In this document: positions 38,675 to 47,688 of the stretch, one piece after another
How the letters are laid out: each line of letters opens with the position of its first letter
Position numbering within the stretch: position 1 is the first letter of the stretch
Assembly (NCBI RefSeq): GCF_021800405.1
Contig: NZ_CP084550.1
Span: 992,001 to 1,056,000 of the forward strand
Length of the DNA: 64,000 bases
Direction of reading: 5' to 3'
DNA from: Arthrobacter sp. FW306-07-I
GTDB lineage: Bacteria; Actinomycetota; Actinomycetes; Actinomycetales; Micrococcaceae
Notes under the pieces: model-generated
What the model was told of the DNA's origin: nothing
The model's database searches: none
What the model saw: the letters and a program-made list of their open reading frames with translations, nothing else
Position numbers and translations under genes: made by a program

Positions 38675-39656
38675 TCACAAGGGCATCCGCGCAAACACGC
38701 GGCACACTGCGAGGCTGAACCAGAGCTGGAGGTCGTGGAACCGGTCCCGGAGCAGGTGGCCGGTGAAGAGGCCGGACGGTTCCTGGTGTGCGGCCAGCCA
38801 GTCGCGCGCCTGGTCGGTTTTGTGCGACCTGAACCCGGGCCGGATGATGCTGATGGCGTCGAGGGCGGAAACGAGGTCTGTCATCCAGAAAGGAAAGCTG
38901 AACTCGGTCCAGTCGGCGGCCCGGCCTTGTCCGGATAGGCATCCGGCTCGAAGAAGCGGGCCGCCAACAATTCCGCAGCCTTTTGTGCGGAGGTGCTTTC
39001 GCGGTGCCTGGGATGTGCCGCGTATGCCCGGAGCACGATCCCGGTGATCAGATGCGAGAACGGCTGCGCCGGGTCGCCGGTGATGGTCTGCGGCTCGTCG
39101 AGGGCGTCAAGTTTCCTACCCCGCGTACGGAGCGGAAGTGCCCAGCCGCCGTCGTCCTGCCGCGACGCCTCAAGCCCGTCGAACGCCCGTTCCACGCGCG
39201 GATCCTCACCGTACCCCGCTTTGCTCAGGAGCCCGATGAGGGCCGCAGTGTAGTTGGGGGACACCTGGTTGCCGTAGATTCCGCGGAGATCACCTTGGGC
39301 GGATTGGTGTGCGAGCACATAGCCGGCGGCTGCGGCGAGAGCCGGATGCCGGTGCGTGAACCCGAACATGTCGACGAGGAACCCGAGTTGCCGGTAGGTC
39401 TCCAGCAGGTCGTAATCCGTGCTGGCACGGGGCCGTCTTCCCGGATAGGTCCAGGACCCGTTCGCCGCCTGGCGCCGCACGATCCTGGGGGGATCGGCAG
39501 ATCCCAGATTGCCTCGTCAGGCGTCTGTGCCCGGGCGGGTGGCAGCCCTGCCGGCCCGGAGACCAACTCACGGACGGCCCAGGAGCGCACCGCGGGGTGC
39601 CCGCTCGACAGCACCGGGGCGATCGGGTCGAAACGCAGGCCGTCAAGCCACGTCAT
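38675..39656 (-). pseudogene. Frameshifted squalene-cyclase/prenyltransferase-like alpha-toroid gene
   Basis: The three frames join to about 325 residues. The first part (MTWLDGLRFDPIAPVLSSGH) ends near 39487. A missing base in the G6 tract at 39487-39492 would restore the frame to RRQAANGSWTYPG. The second part (39480-38945, with the QW-type motif SRQDDGGWALP) loses frame again around 38925-38945. A third frame continues ADWTEFSFPFWMTDL to the stop at 38675. QW-like repeats point to an (alpha/alpha)6 toroid as in squalene cyclases. Two shifts make a true pseudogene likely, but homopolymer sequencing error cannot be excluded. It is convergent with the biotin carboxylase gene. Confidence 0.75.
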
Positions 39657-39725
39657 GGTCACCATAATGGCGGAATCCATCCGGTGCGCAACAGGGGACC
39701 GGTGCCCTGCCGTTATCGTGGTGCC

Positions 39726-40403
39726 ATGACGTTTGACGAGGTACTGGCCGATCTCCAAGCCCAGGCCAGGACCACAAAGCACGCCGAGACCGGCCTTTGG
39801 GTGGCCGCCCAGCTGCGCAGCCGGATCGAGGCCGGCCTGCTCAAGCCCGGCTCCAAGCTTGCGGAGGAAGCCCTCCGCGAGGCCCTTGGGGTGTCCCGCA
39901 ATACCCTGCGCGAGGCGTTCACGGCGCTGCACGCGGAGCACATCGTCACCCGCATCCCCAACCGCGGCGTGTTCGTGGCCCACCCCACCCCCGACGACAT
40001 CCGCGAAATCTACCGCGTGCGCCGCTTCCTGGAACCGGCCGCCGTGCTGTGGTCCGGCGAGACCTCCATCGAGCCGCTGCCTGCCATCATCAAGGCCGCC
40101 AGGGCCGCCGCCGCGGAAGGGGACATCCCCGGAATGGCCGGCGCCAACCAGGACTTCCACCGTGCCATCGTGAACCGGGCCGGCAGCGAGCGGCTCAACA
40201 ACCTCATGGAACAGGTCCTGGCCGAGATGCGGCTCGTGTTCCACTCCATGGCCGCCAACCCGGCCTTCCATGAGCCCTACGTGGAGGACAACGCGCACAT
40301 CGTGGAACTGCTGGAGGCGGGGGACAAAGCCGCGGCAGCGGACTTTCTGGCCACTTACCTGGACCGCGCCGAAACCCAGCTGCTGGACGCCGTCGGCCGC
40401 TGA
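39726..40403 (+). CDS. GntR-family (FCD domain) regulator of the oxoproline locus
   Basis: A 225-residue GntR/FadR-subfamily protein. The N-terminal winged helix has SKLAEEALREALGVSRNTLR and ALHAEHIVTRIPNRGVFVAH. The helical FCD effector domain begins IREIYRVRRFLEPAAV and has the metal-site His residues in NQDFHRAIV and DNAHIVELLEAGD. The ATG at 39726 has TTATCG nine bases upstream, suggesting a leaderless message. It lies between pxpABC and the DUF969 transporter-like genes. Both of those promoters carry the same palindrome. Confidence 0.88.
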   Translation: MTFDEVLADLQAQARTTKHAETGLWVAAQLRSRIEAGLLKPGSKLAEEALREALGVSRNTLREAFTALHAEHIVTRIPNRGVFVAHPTPDDIREIYRVRRFLEPAAVLWSGETSIEPLPAIIKAARAAAAEGDIPGMAGANQDFHRAIVNRAGSERLNNLMEQVLAEMRLVFHSMAANPAFHEPYVEDNAHIVELLEAGDKAAAADFLATYLDRAETQLLDAVGR

Positions 40404-40431
40404 AAGCAACCCCGGCCAAAAAGGGGTTGCA

Positions 40432-40445
40432 GGATTGTTGAACAA
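40432..40445. promoter_or_regulatory. Palindromic operator upstream of DUF969 (GntR site 2)
   Basis: GGATTGTTGAACAA repeats the pxpA operator (34421-34434) exactly. It lies in the spacer between TTGCAG (40427) and TATGCT (about 40451), an 18-base-spaced promoter, so binding would exclude polymerase. Confidence 0.65.
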
Positions 40446-40614
40446 AAAGCTATGCTTTAGATCACACCGTTGTTCTGCAGCTCACTTAACTCTGCAGTTC
40501 CAACGCACCGGGGCTCCCGCCCCTCGGCGCCGTCATCACCAACTGACCAACCTCACTGACGCGCCGGCCCCCATTTTGAAAGACCCTTCACGGGTCCCCT
40601 GGGAAGGGATAGTC

Positions 40615-41328
40615 ATGCTTGTACTCATCGGGGTGCTGCTGGTGATCGTTGGCTTCGCCATCCGCCTGAACCCCCTGATTGTCGTCACCGTCGCCGGCAT
40701 CGTCACCGCACTGCTGGGCGGCATGAACCCCGCGCAGATCCTTGATGCCTTCGGCACCGGCTTTGCCAGCAGCCGCTCGGTCACCATCTTCGTGGCGGTG
40801 CTGCCGGTGGTGGGCATCATCGAGTTCTTCGGGCTGCAGGAGCAGGCCAAGGTCCTCATCGGCCGACTGGCCAAGCTGACCGCGGGCCGCGTGCTCATCG
40901 GTTACCTGGCTGTCCGCCAGATCACCGCCGCCGTGGGCCTGAACAGCATCGGCGGCCACGCCCAGACCGTCCGTCCGCTGGTGTTCCCCATGGCTGAGGG
41001 CGCCGCGCTGCGTCGCTACGGCCACGTGCCGGAAAAGATCAGCGAGAAGATCAAGGGCCATTCCGCCGGTGCGGACAACGTGGGCGTGTTCTTCGGCGAG
41101 GACGTGTTCGTGGCCGTCGGCTCCATCCTGCTGATCACCACGTTCGTTGACACCACGTACCACCTCCACCTGGAGCCGCTCCAGCTGGCCCTGTGGGCCA
41201 TCCCCACCGCCATCGCAGCGTTCCTCATCCACGGCTTCCGGCTCCTGCGCCTGGACAAGCAGCTGGACAAGGAATACCGCGAGTACGAGCTCACCGCCCC
41301 GAAGGAAGCCGCAGGAGAAGCCAAATGA
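40615..41328 (+). CDS. DUF969 family membrane protein, probable transporter subunit
   Basis: A 237-residue membrane protein with about five hydrophobic segments. It contains the family stretch SIGGHAQTVRPLVFPMAEGA and SAGADNVGVFFGEDVFVAVG. DUF969 and DUF979 genes occur as pairs and often neighbour pyroglutamate genes, so together they may import 5-oxoproline or a related acid (inference). The ATG at 40615 has GGGAAGGGA upstream. Its stop overlaps the DUF979 start (ATGA). Confidence 0.85.
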   Translation: MLVLIGVLLVIVGFAIRLNPLIVVTVAGIVTALLGGMNPAQILDAFGTGFASSRSVTIFVAVLPVVGIIEFFGLQEQAKVLIGRLAKLTAGRVLIGYLAVRQITAAVGLNSIGGHAQTVRPLVFPMAEGAALRRYGHVPEKISEKIKGHSAGADNVGVFFGEDVFVAVGSILLITTFVDTTYHLHLEPLQLALWAIPTAIAAFLIHGFRLLRLDKQLDKEYREYELTAPKEAAGEAK

Positions 41329-42296
41329 TCAACGTTGAAGCCGTCTACTGGCTGATCGGCATTCTGTTCGTCGCGTGGGCATCACTGATTGCCGCCGACA
41401 CCAACCACCCCCGCCGCTGGGGCAGCTCCGCCTTCTGGGGCATCCTGGGCCTGTGCTTCTTCTACAGCACCTGGGTCCAGGCAGGCACCGCGCCCGGCTG
41501 GATCCTGGGCGTCGCAGTCCTGGTCCTGGTGGTCCTGGCATCCACCGGCCTGCTGGGCCACGGCAAGCACCGCACGTCCACCGGCCCCGAGCGCGAGTCC
41601 TACGCCAAGCGCTTCGGCAACAAGCTGTTCATCCCGGCCCTTACGCTGCCGCTGGTCACCGTGATCCTGGTGCTGGCTGCACCCGTGCTGAACATCGGCG
41701 GCACCCCGCTGCTCGACCCCAAGAACACCACGCTGGTGGCCCTGGCCATCGGCGCCGTGGCCGCCGTCATCGTCGCCCTTGTGATCCTGAAGCCGAAGAA
41801 CCCGGCGACGCCCATCTTCGAAAGCCGCCGCATCCTGGAATCGATCGGCTGGGCTGCGCTGCTGCCGCAGATGCTCACCACGCTGGGCATCCTCTTCACC
41901 AAAGCCGGCGTGGGCACCGCCGTGGGCAACCTGGCCTCAGGCCTGCTGCCCAAGGGCTCACTGATCGCCGGCGTGCTGGTCTACTGCATCGGCATGTTCC
42001 TGTTCACGGTGCTCATGGGCAACGGCTTCGCGGCTTTCCCCATCATGACCGCGGCGATTGGCTGGCCCGTGCTGGTGCAGACCTTCCACGGCGATCCCGC
42101 CATCATCTTCGCCATCGGCATGCTGGCCGGCTTCTGCGGCACGCTCTGCACCCCGATGGCCGCCAACTTCAACCTGGTGCCGTCCGCACTGCTGGAGATG
42201 AACAACAAGTACGGCGTCATCACGGCGCAAGTGGGCACGGCCATCCCGCTGCTGGCGGTGAACATCGCCCTGATGTACTTCCTGGCCTTCCACTAA
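41325..42296 (+). CDS. DUF979 family membrane protein, probable transporter subunit
   Basis: A 323-residue protein with about nine hydrophobic segments: VYWLIGILFVAWASLIAAD, FIPALTLPLVTVILVLAAPV, VLMGNGFAAFPIMTAAIGWP and GMLAGFCGTLCTPMAANFNL. The MGNGFAAFPI and CGTLCTPMAANFN patches are polar stretches within helices, suggesting a substrate path. It is translationally coupled to DUF969. No biochemical role is established to my knowledge; permease is inferred from topology and neighbours. Confidence 0.85.
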   Translation: MINVEAVYWLIGILFVAWASLIAADTNHPRRWGSSAFWGILGLCFFYSTWVQAGTAPGWILGVAVLVLVVLASTGLLGHGKHRTSTGPERESYAKRFGNKLFIPALTLPLVTVILVLAAPVLNIGGTPLLDPKNTTLVALAIGAVAAVIVALVILKPKNPATPIFESRRILESIGWAALLPQMLTTLGILFTKAGVGTAVGNLASGLLPKGSLIAGVLVYCIGMFLFTVLMGNGFAAFPIMTAAIGWPVLVQTFHGDPAIIFAIGMLAGFCGTLCTPMAANFNLVPSALLEMNNKYGVITAQVGTAIPLLAVNIALMYFLAFH

Positions 42297-42331
42297 ACCT
42301 CTTCGCCGACCCCGGCTTTCTAAGGAGCATG

Positions 42332-43429
42332 ATGGACAACGACCTCCGCGTACAGGCGGCCCCGGACTACGCGGCCGTGGTGCTGGGCAACCTCTCCGAG
42401 CCCTACCCTCACTCGGCGCACCACACGCAGGTGTCGGCCGAGGACCGGCCCACCCCGGAGCAAATCCACCCCGCGTTCTACACCTCCTTCGACTGGCACT
42501 CCTGCGTGCACATGCACTGGCTGGGGGCCAGCCTGCTGGGCGGCACCCCCGGGTCACCCCTTGGCGGGGCTGCACCGGAAGGAGCGTCCGACGACGGCCC
42601 GGCGCCCTGGGTGGATAGCCCCACAGAGGCGTCGCTCCGGGAAGCCCTGGGCGCCAACCTCACGCCGGCCAAGCTGGCCGTGGAGCGGGACTACCTGCTG
42701 GCTAATCCGTCCTGGGAACGGCCCTACGGCTGGGCATGGCTGATGCGGCTGGCCGCGACGTGCTCTGCGTCCGCCGATGCGCAGTTGCGTGAGTGGGGCA
42801 CTGCGCTGGAACCGCTGGTGGATGCCGTGGCGGACCTCAGCGCTGCGTGGATGCAGAAGGCCCAGTACCCCGTGCGCCACGGGCTGCACACCAACGCCGC
42901 ATTCGGCGTGGGCTACATGCTGGACGCGTTCCGGTCACTGGGCCGCGTTGATGCTGCAAAGGCGTGCGAGGAAGCGGCACGTGGATGGTTCGGTAACGAC
43001 CGCGACTGGCCGGGCGACTGGGAGCTCAGCGGCCAGGATTTCCTGTCCGCCGGACTCAGCGAGGCGGACCTGATGCGCCGCGTGCTGTCCGCGGACGAGT
43101 TCGCCGAGTGGTTCGCCGGGTTCCTCCCGGGGCTTTCCGCGGAGTCGCGCATCCTGCAGCCGGTAAGCGTCACCGATGAAACCGACGGCTACCTGGTGCA
43201 CCTGCACGGGCTGAACCTGACCCGGGCCGGGCAGGTTGCCCGGATCATCGCCACGCTTCGGGAATCCGGCAGCGCCGAGGCTTCCGCCGCCGCTGCTGTC
43301 CTGGTCGAGGCGCTGGATCCGCTGCTGAAAGCCGGACTCCACGGGCTGGAGAGCGGCGACTTCATGTCCACCCACTGGCTGGCCAGCTTCGCTTGGGACG
43401 CGCTGGGATCCATGGCGGATTTGGACTGA
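42332..43429 (+). CDS. DUF2891 family protein
   Basis: A 365-residue soluble protein: YPHSAHHTQVSAEDRPTPEQ, then FYTSFDWHSCVHMHWLGASL, a His/Cys-rich signature of DUF2891, and GLHTNAAFGVGYMLDAFRSL later. The helical repeats suggest an (alpha/alpha) barrel like glycosidase or epimerase folds. Function unknown. It follows DUF979 by 35 bp with TAAGGAG before tandem ATGs at 42329 and 42332; the second has better spacing. A strong terminator follows, so it is the last gene of the GntR-controlled operon. Confidence 0.82.
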   Translation: MDNDLRVQAAPDYAAVVLGNLSEPYPHSAHHTQVSAEDRPTPEQIHPAFYTSFDWHSCVHMHWLGASLLGGTPGSPLGGAAPEGASDDGPAPWVDSPTEASLREALGANLTPAKLAVERDYLLANPSWERPYGWAWLMRLAATCSASADAQLREWGTALEPLVDAVADLSAAWMQKAQYPVRHGLHTNAAFGVGYMLDAFRSLGRVDAAKACEEAARGWFGNDRDWPGDWELSGQDFLSAGLSEADLMRRVLSADEFAEWFAGFLPGLSAESRILQPVSVTDETDGYLVHLHGLNLTRAGQVARIIATLRESGSAEASAAAAVLVEALDPLLKAGLHGLESGDFMSTHWLASFAWDALGSMADLD

Positions 43430-43474
43430 TTCTTTCCTGCCGGTGTATCCCTTGTGGGGTCCGCCGGCGTCAAC

Positions 43475-43518
43475 GGCCCCCTCGGAACGGAGCAGTCATA
43501 CTCCGTTCCGAGGGGGCT
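43475..43518 (+). terminator. Rho-independent terminator after DUF2891
   Basis: An 18-bp stem: 43475-43492 (core CCCCCTCGGAACGGAG) and 43501-43518, with an 8-base loop, followed by GTTTGT. Ends the oxoproline operon. Confidence 0.88.
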
Positions 43519-43637
43519 GTTTGTGCATCCGGGAGTACCGCCGCGTTAGTCTTGCTGCACCACGCTGGGGCGTGACCTGGGAGCAGCGGGCAGGGTTGTA
43601 ATGAGCTGACCGTCCGCCCGCGAGCCAGAGGAAGCCG

Positions 43638-43940
43638 ATGCGCCAGCACACCAGCACCTGCCCGTCAGACCCTGCGATGGCAGGGAAAGCAGCCACGCCC
43701 AGGCCTCGAAGGAAGCGGGCCAGGCATCCGCGGCTGGCGGTGGGGGACAGGGTCCGCTTCGCCGAGGGAACCCTGGCCGGCACCGGCGTCGTTGACGCCG
43801 TGACCTCCGACTACTCCATCATCTGGGTATGGACCGACGAGGGCCAGGGCCGGCGGATGTTCGTGCAGGGTTACGGCAGCATCGTGTCCGCGCTGTCGGA
43901 AGAGGCTGCGGAACAAGAGGACGTCGTAGGCGCCTGCTGA
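43638..43940 (+). CDS. Small hypothetical protein
   Basis: A 100-residue protein. After a basic N-terminus (RPRRKRARHPRL), residues 35-80 form a small beta-rich domain (VGDRVRFAEGTLAGTGVVDA, then SIIWVWTDEGQGRRMFVQG) that resembles KOW/SH3-like RNA-binding or ribosome-associated folds. No family name recalled. The Met at 43677 (MAGKAATPRP) is an alternative start that keeps the domain. Not obviously part of an operon. Confidence 0.6.
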   Translation: MRQHTSTCPSDPAMAGKAATPRPRRKRARHPRLAVGDRVRFAEGTLAGTGVVDAVTSDYSIIWVWTDEGQGRRMFVQGYGSIVSALSEEAAEQEDVVGAC

Positions 43941-43944
43941 CCAG

Positions 43945-44106
43945 CTAACCGCCGAGCCGTTCCGGCTCGTCCGCTGCACGCCGTCTGCGCCGCTCATCCG
44001 CCTGGAGGATCCCGTCGCGGACCGCGGCGCGGACCACGCCGTACAGGATGTAGAAGAAGACCGCGCCGAAGAGCGCAAGCAGGACAAGCCCGGTCGCGTT
44101 ACCCAT
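43945..44106 (-). CDS. Small single-pass membrane protein
   Basis: A 53-residue protein: MGNATGLVLLALFGAVFFYI is one transmembrane helix, followed by a basic tail (DERRRRRAADEP). Its ATG overlaps the last eight bases of the upstream gene, so translation is coupled. Function unknown. Confidence 0.6.
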   Translation of the reverse strand: MGNATGLVLLALFGAVFFYILYGVVRAAVRDGILQADERRRRRAADEPERLGG

Positions 44107-44737
44107 CAGTGCGCTCCTCCTCCGGCCAGTACGGCTGAGCGGACGCGGCCGCCTGACGCAAGGTCCCGCCGTCGAGCATGATGGACGTTTCCTGCAGGCC
44201 GAAGTCGGTCCATTGGGCAACCAGCCGCAGGTCGCCGGCAGGCGGCAGCGGCCACAGCCAGAGCGTGCCGCTGCCGGAGAACTCCGCATCGCCCCCGCCG
44301 CCCCCGCCGCCGTTCAGGGCGAGGACGGGAGGCTCCGGATTGGTGCCCGGCTCCAATGACCCGTAGGGTACCTGGCTGCCGGTGCTGGCCTTTGAACCAT
44401 CGGGAAATTCGACGCCGAACAGGAGTCCGGCCTGCCGGCCACTGCCACGGATGCCCCTGCCGGGCTGGAAGAACAGCGGCTGCAAATCGTCCCAGTCCTC
44501 ATCGGATTGATCGGTCCGGCGGAAGAGCCAGGACAGGCTGAACAGGCACCCGGTAGAGAACACCTCGGCGCCCTTGACTGCCACCACCATTCCCGGCGTC
44601 CGGCTCACGAACCTGCCCAGATGGACAACGGCAGGCAGTTCGTAGGCGGGTGCAGCCACCCAAGGGGGCGGGACGTGCCTGGTTCCCCGCGGCCGGGGCG
44701 GCAGGGGAGGGACGGGAAAGTCCTGGAAGAACGTCAT
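44099..44737 (-). CDS. Hypothetical protein
   Basis: A 212-residue protein without recognised domain. It starts with a Pro-rich segment (FPVPPLPPRPRGTRHVPPPW). Then it has a beta-rich body (GMVVAVKGAEVFSTGCLFSL, FFQPGRGIRGSGRQAGLLFG) with a Gly tract at residues 145-153 and a terminal LWLWPLPPAGDLRLVAQW. It seems soluble and conserved in style among actinobacterial hypotheticals. It is the first gene of a pair with the 53-residue membrane protein. Confidence 0.65.
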   Translation of the reverse strand: MTFFQDFPVPPLPPRPRGTRHVPPPWVAAPAYELPAVVHLGRFVSRTPGMVVAVKGAEVFSTGCLFSLSWLFRRTDQSDEDWDDLQPLFFQPGRGIRGSGRQAGLLFGVEFPDGSKASTGSQVPYGSLEPGTNPEPPVLALNGGGGGGGDAEFSGSGTLWLWPLPPAGDLRLVAQWTDFGLQETSIMLDGGTLRQAAASAQPYWPEEERTDG

Positions 44738-44842
44738 CGGTGGTCCTTGGGTCCGTTGGCTGCGACCGACCAGCGGAACAAGCGGCAGTGCCGCCCTGGA
44801 TCCCCCAATCCGTCCTTGCCCGGCCAGTCTAGCGGGGATGCC

Positions 44843-47671
44843 TCAAGGCCTGGTTGCCTCCTCGAGGATTTCCAGCAGGTGGCGGTAGGAGCGGCCGGTC
44901 GCCTTGGACATCCCCAGTTCGCAGGTGCGGTTGGTGGAGGCGTAGGCGTCGAACTGTCGCTCGTTGATCTCGCGGGCCTGCCGGTCCGTGGCGGAGTCGG
45001 TCAGTTCCGGATGGAGCAGGCCGCGGTCGCCCGCGAACGCGCAGCAACCCCAGTTCAGCGGCACGAACACATCGTCCGTAACAGCCCCCGCGATCTCGAG
45101 CAGGGCCGGGTTTGTCCCCAGCTGCGTGGATGAGCACGTGGGGTGCAGGGCGATGGAACCCAGCGGGGCAGTCACCGTGAGCTTCCCAAGTACGTGTTCG
45201 TGCACGAACTCCACCGAGTCAACAAAGCGCAGCCCGGCGTACCGCTCCTCGCCCGCAGCCGCGAGGCGCTTCATCGTGTCCAGGCCCTCCGTGCAGGACG
45301 CGGCGTCGCACACCACCGGCAGCTCGCCCCGGCCGCTGGCCTCGTACAACTGGTCCAGGACCTTGGAGCTCATGGCCTCGTAGCCCTGGGAAAACCCCTT
45401 CGACTTCCACGGCGTGCCGCAGCACAGGCTCTCGATGCCTTCCGGAACGGTGACCGGCACGCCGGCGCGGTCGCAGAGGTCCAGGAAGGCCTGGGCCGAG
45501 CCCTTCGCGGCGCCGCCTGCAGCATCCGCCGGGCCGAACATCGTTCCGATGCAGGCGGGGAAGAACACGGCGACGCTGTCCGGGTCCGGCCGCGCGCTGC
45601 GCCTGGAACCCCCGCCGGGCAGCACGGTGGAGTAGGCGGGCACCGCTTCCGTCCCCAGCAGGGCGCGGCCGACGGCGGTCGCGGCCTTTGGCAGTGGCGC
45701 TGGCATGGCCTTGGCTACAGTCAGGGCCAGCCCGCCGGCGGCGGTCACGGTGCCCCAGTTTTCGGCGGCCTTGTTCCAGCCGGCCGCCGCGACGGTGTTG
45801 GCGTTTTCCTTGCGCAGCCGCCGCACCAAGTCCCCGGTGTTGATCAGCACCGGGCAGGCGGTGACGCACATGCCGTCCGCTGCGCAGGTCTGCACGCCGT
45901 CGTAGTCATAGTCCTTGCGCAGGTTGGCGGCGAGGGCGTGGTCGCCGCGTTGCTCAGCGGCAGCAATGTCGCGCCGAAGCACGATGCGTTGGCGCGGAGT
46001 AAGCGTGATGTCCTTGCTGGGGCAGACCGGTTCGCAGTACCCGCACTCGACGCAGCGATCCACTTCCTCCTCGACGGTGGGGGCCACCTTCAGGTTCTCG
46101 ATGTAGGAGAGTGGTTCGTCGGCGAGCAGAACGCCCGGGTTCATGAGGTTGGGCGGGTCGATCAGCCGCTTGATCTCCTGCATGACCGCATAGAGCTCGT
46201 CGCCGTATTGGCGGCGGACGAAGGGCGCCATGATGCGCCCGGTGCCGTGCTCGGCCTTGAGTGAACCGCCCGCGCCGAGGACCAGGTCCACCATCTCGTC
46301 GGTGAAGGCCTGGTAGCGCAGCAGCTGGGCCGGATCGTCGAAGCGCTCGTTGAGCATGAAGTGGACGTTCCCGTCCTTCGCGTGCCCGAAGATCACCGAT
46401 TCCTTGTAATGGTGCTCGTGGAAGAGCCGAGTCAGTTCGCCGCAGGTGTCCGCGAGGGCGGGAACCGGGACAACGATGTCCTCCAGCAGCGCGTTGGTTC
46501 CCGAGGGGCGTGCGCCGGCGACCGCCGTGTACAGGCCCTTGCGGACGTGCCAGAGGGCTGCCCGGTCTTTCGGGTCCGTGGTCAGCGTGAAGGGCGCGGC
46601 CACGTCCAGCGAGTCGAACAGCGGCTGCGAGCCTGCGCGCTTGCCGGACAGCTCGGCGGCGTCCGAGCCCTGGTGTTCCACCAGCAGCGCGGCGTGTCCC
46701 TGGACCGGCAGGGTACTGATCGCAGCGGGGGCGTCGGCGGCAGCCTGGGCCACCTTCAACGCTGCCGCGTCCATGAGTTCGATGGTGGCAAGGCCGGTGG
46801 CAACCAGGTCCGGTAGGGCAGCCGTGGCCGCATCGAGGGTGTTGAAGACCAGGAGCCCCGTGGCAACGGCCGGTTTGACCTCGACGGTGCGGAAGACGGC
46901 CTCGGCCACGAAGCCGAGGGTCCCCTCGCTGCCGATCATCAGGTGCATCAGGATATCGGCCGGGCGTTCGTAATCCAGGAAGGAGTTCACGCCGTAGCCC
47001 ATGGTGTTCTTCATCGAGAACAGTGACCGGATGATGCGGACGGACTCGTCGTTCCCCAGGACCCGGCGGCGCAGCCTCAGCAGCCCTTCGTGGAGTTCCG
47101 GTTCCAGCTCACGCAACCGCCGGTCGGCATCGGCGTCGGCGGTGTCGATGACCGTGCCCGAGGGCAGCACCAGCACCATTGATTCCAGCGTCCGGTAGGT
47201 GTTGAACTCGGTGCCGCACGCCATCCCGGAGGAGTTGTTGGCGATGACCCCGCCCACGGTACAGGCGATTTCGCTGGCGGGATCCGGCCCGAGCTTACGC
47301 CCGAAGGCGGCCAGCCGGGCATTGACGCTGCGCACGGTGGCGCCGGGCTGCACACGGACCCGGGCGCCGCCGTCGAGCACCTCGACGCCGCGGAAATGCT
47401 GGCGGGTGTTGATCAGCAGGCTGTCACTCAGGGCCTGGCCCGACAAGCTGGTGCCGCCGGACCGGAAGGTGGCGGGAACCCCAAGCTCCCGGCTGCGCCG
47501 CAGCAGGGCGCCGACGTCGGCGGCATTGCGAGGAGTGGCCACCCCCTGGGGAACGAGGAGGTAGTGCGAGGCGTCGTGGGCCATGGCATGGCGGTCCAGG
47601 TCCCGCGTGCTGACGGTATCCAGCCCCAGCTGTTCGATGGGGGATTCGGCTCCTGCCGTTGCTGTTCGCAT
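44843..47671 (-). CDS. FAD/Fe-S D-lactate (2-hydroxyacid) dehydrogenase, GlcD-GlpC type
   Basis: A 942-residue two-part enzyme. Residues 1-480 are the FAD-linked oxidase (FRSGGTSLSGQALSDSLLIN; C-terminal EHGTGRIMAPFVRRQYGD). Residues 530-620 are a double 4Fe-4S ferredoxin (CVECGYCEPVCPSKD; CAADGMCVTACPV). The C-terminal CCG domains have SLCCGTPWKSKGF and CCAFAGDRGLLHPEL. This is the layout of quinone-linked D-lactate or glycolate dehydrogenases. The ATG at 47671 is 17 bases after the regulator stop. With LldP and LutABC beside it, D-lactate is the likely substrate, oxidised to pyruvate at the membrane. Confidence 0.85.
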   Translation of the reverse strand: MRTATAGAESPIEQLGLDTVSTRDLDRHAMAHDASHYLLVPQGVATPRNAADVGALLRRSRELGVPATFRSGGTSLSGQALSDSLLINTRQHFRGVEVLDGGARVRVQPGATVRSVNARLAAFGRKLGPDPASEIACTVGGVIANNSSGMACGTEFNTYRTLESMVLVLPSGTVIDTADADADRRLRELEPELHEGLLRLRRRVLGNDESVRIIRSLFSMKNTMGYGVNSFLDYERPADILMHLMIGSEGTLGFVAEAVFRTVEVKPAVATGLLVFNTLDAATAALPDLVATGLATIELMDAAALKVAQAAADAPAAISTLPVQGHAALLVEHQGSDAAELSGKRAGSQPLFDSLDVAAPFTLTTDPKDRAALWHVRKGLYTAVAGARPSGTNALLEDIVVPVPALADTCGELTRLFHEHHYKESVIFGHAKDGNVHFMLNERFDDPAQLLRYQAFTDEMVDLVLGAGGSLKAEHGTGRIMAPFVRRQYGDELYAVMQEIKRLIDPPNLMNPGVLLADEPLSYIENLKVAPTVEEEVDRCVECGYCEPVCPSKDITLTPRQRIVLRRDIAAAEQRGDHALAANLRKDYDYDGVQTCAADGMCVTACPVLINTGDLVRRLRKENANTVAAAGWNKAAENWGTVTAAGGLALTVAKAMPAPLPKAATAVGRALLGTEAVPAYSTVLPGGGSRRSARPDPDSVAVFFPACIGTMFGPADAAGGAAKGSAQAFLDLCDRAGVPVTVPEGIESLCCGTPWKSKGFSQGYEAMSSKVLDQLYEASGRGELPVVCDAASCTEGLDTMKRLAAAGEERYAGLRFVDSVEFVHEHVLGKLTVTAPLGSIALHPTCSSTQLGTNPALLEIAGAVTDDVFVPLNWGCCAFAGDRGLLHPELTDSATDRQAREINERQFDAYASTNRTCELGMSKATGRSYRHLLEILEEATRP

Positions 47672-47688
47672 GCGTAACTCCAAAAAAC

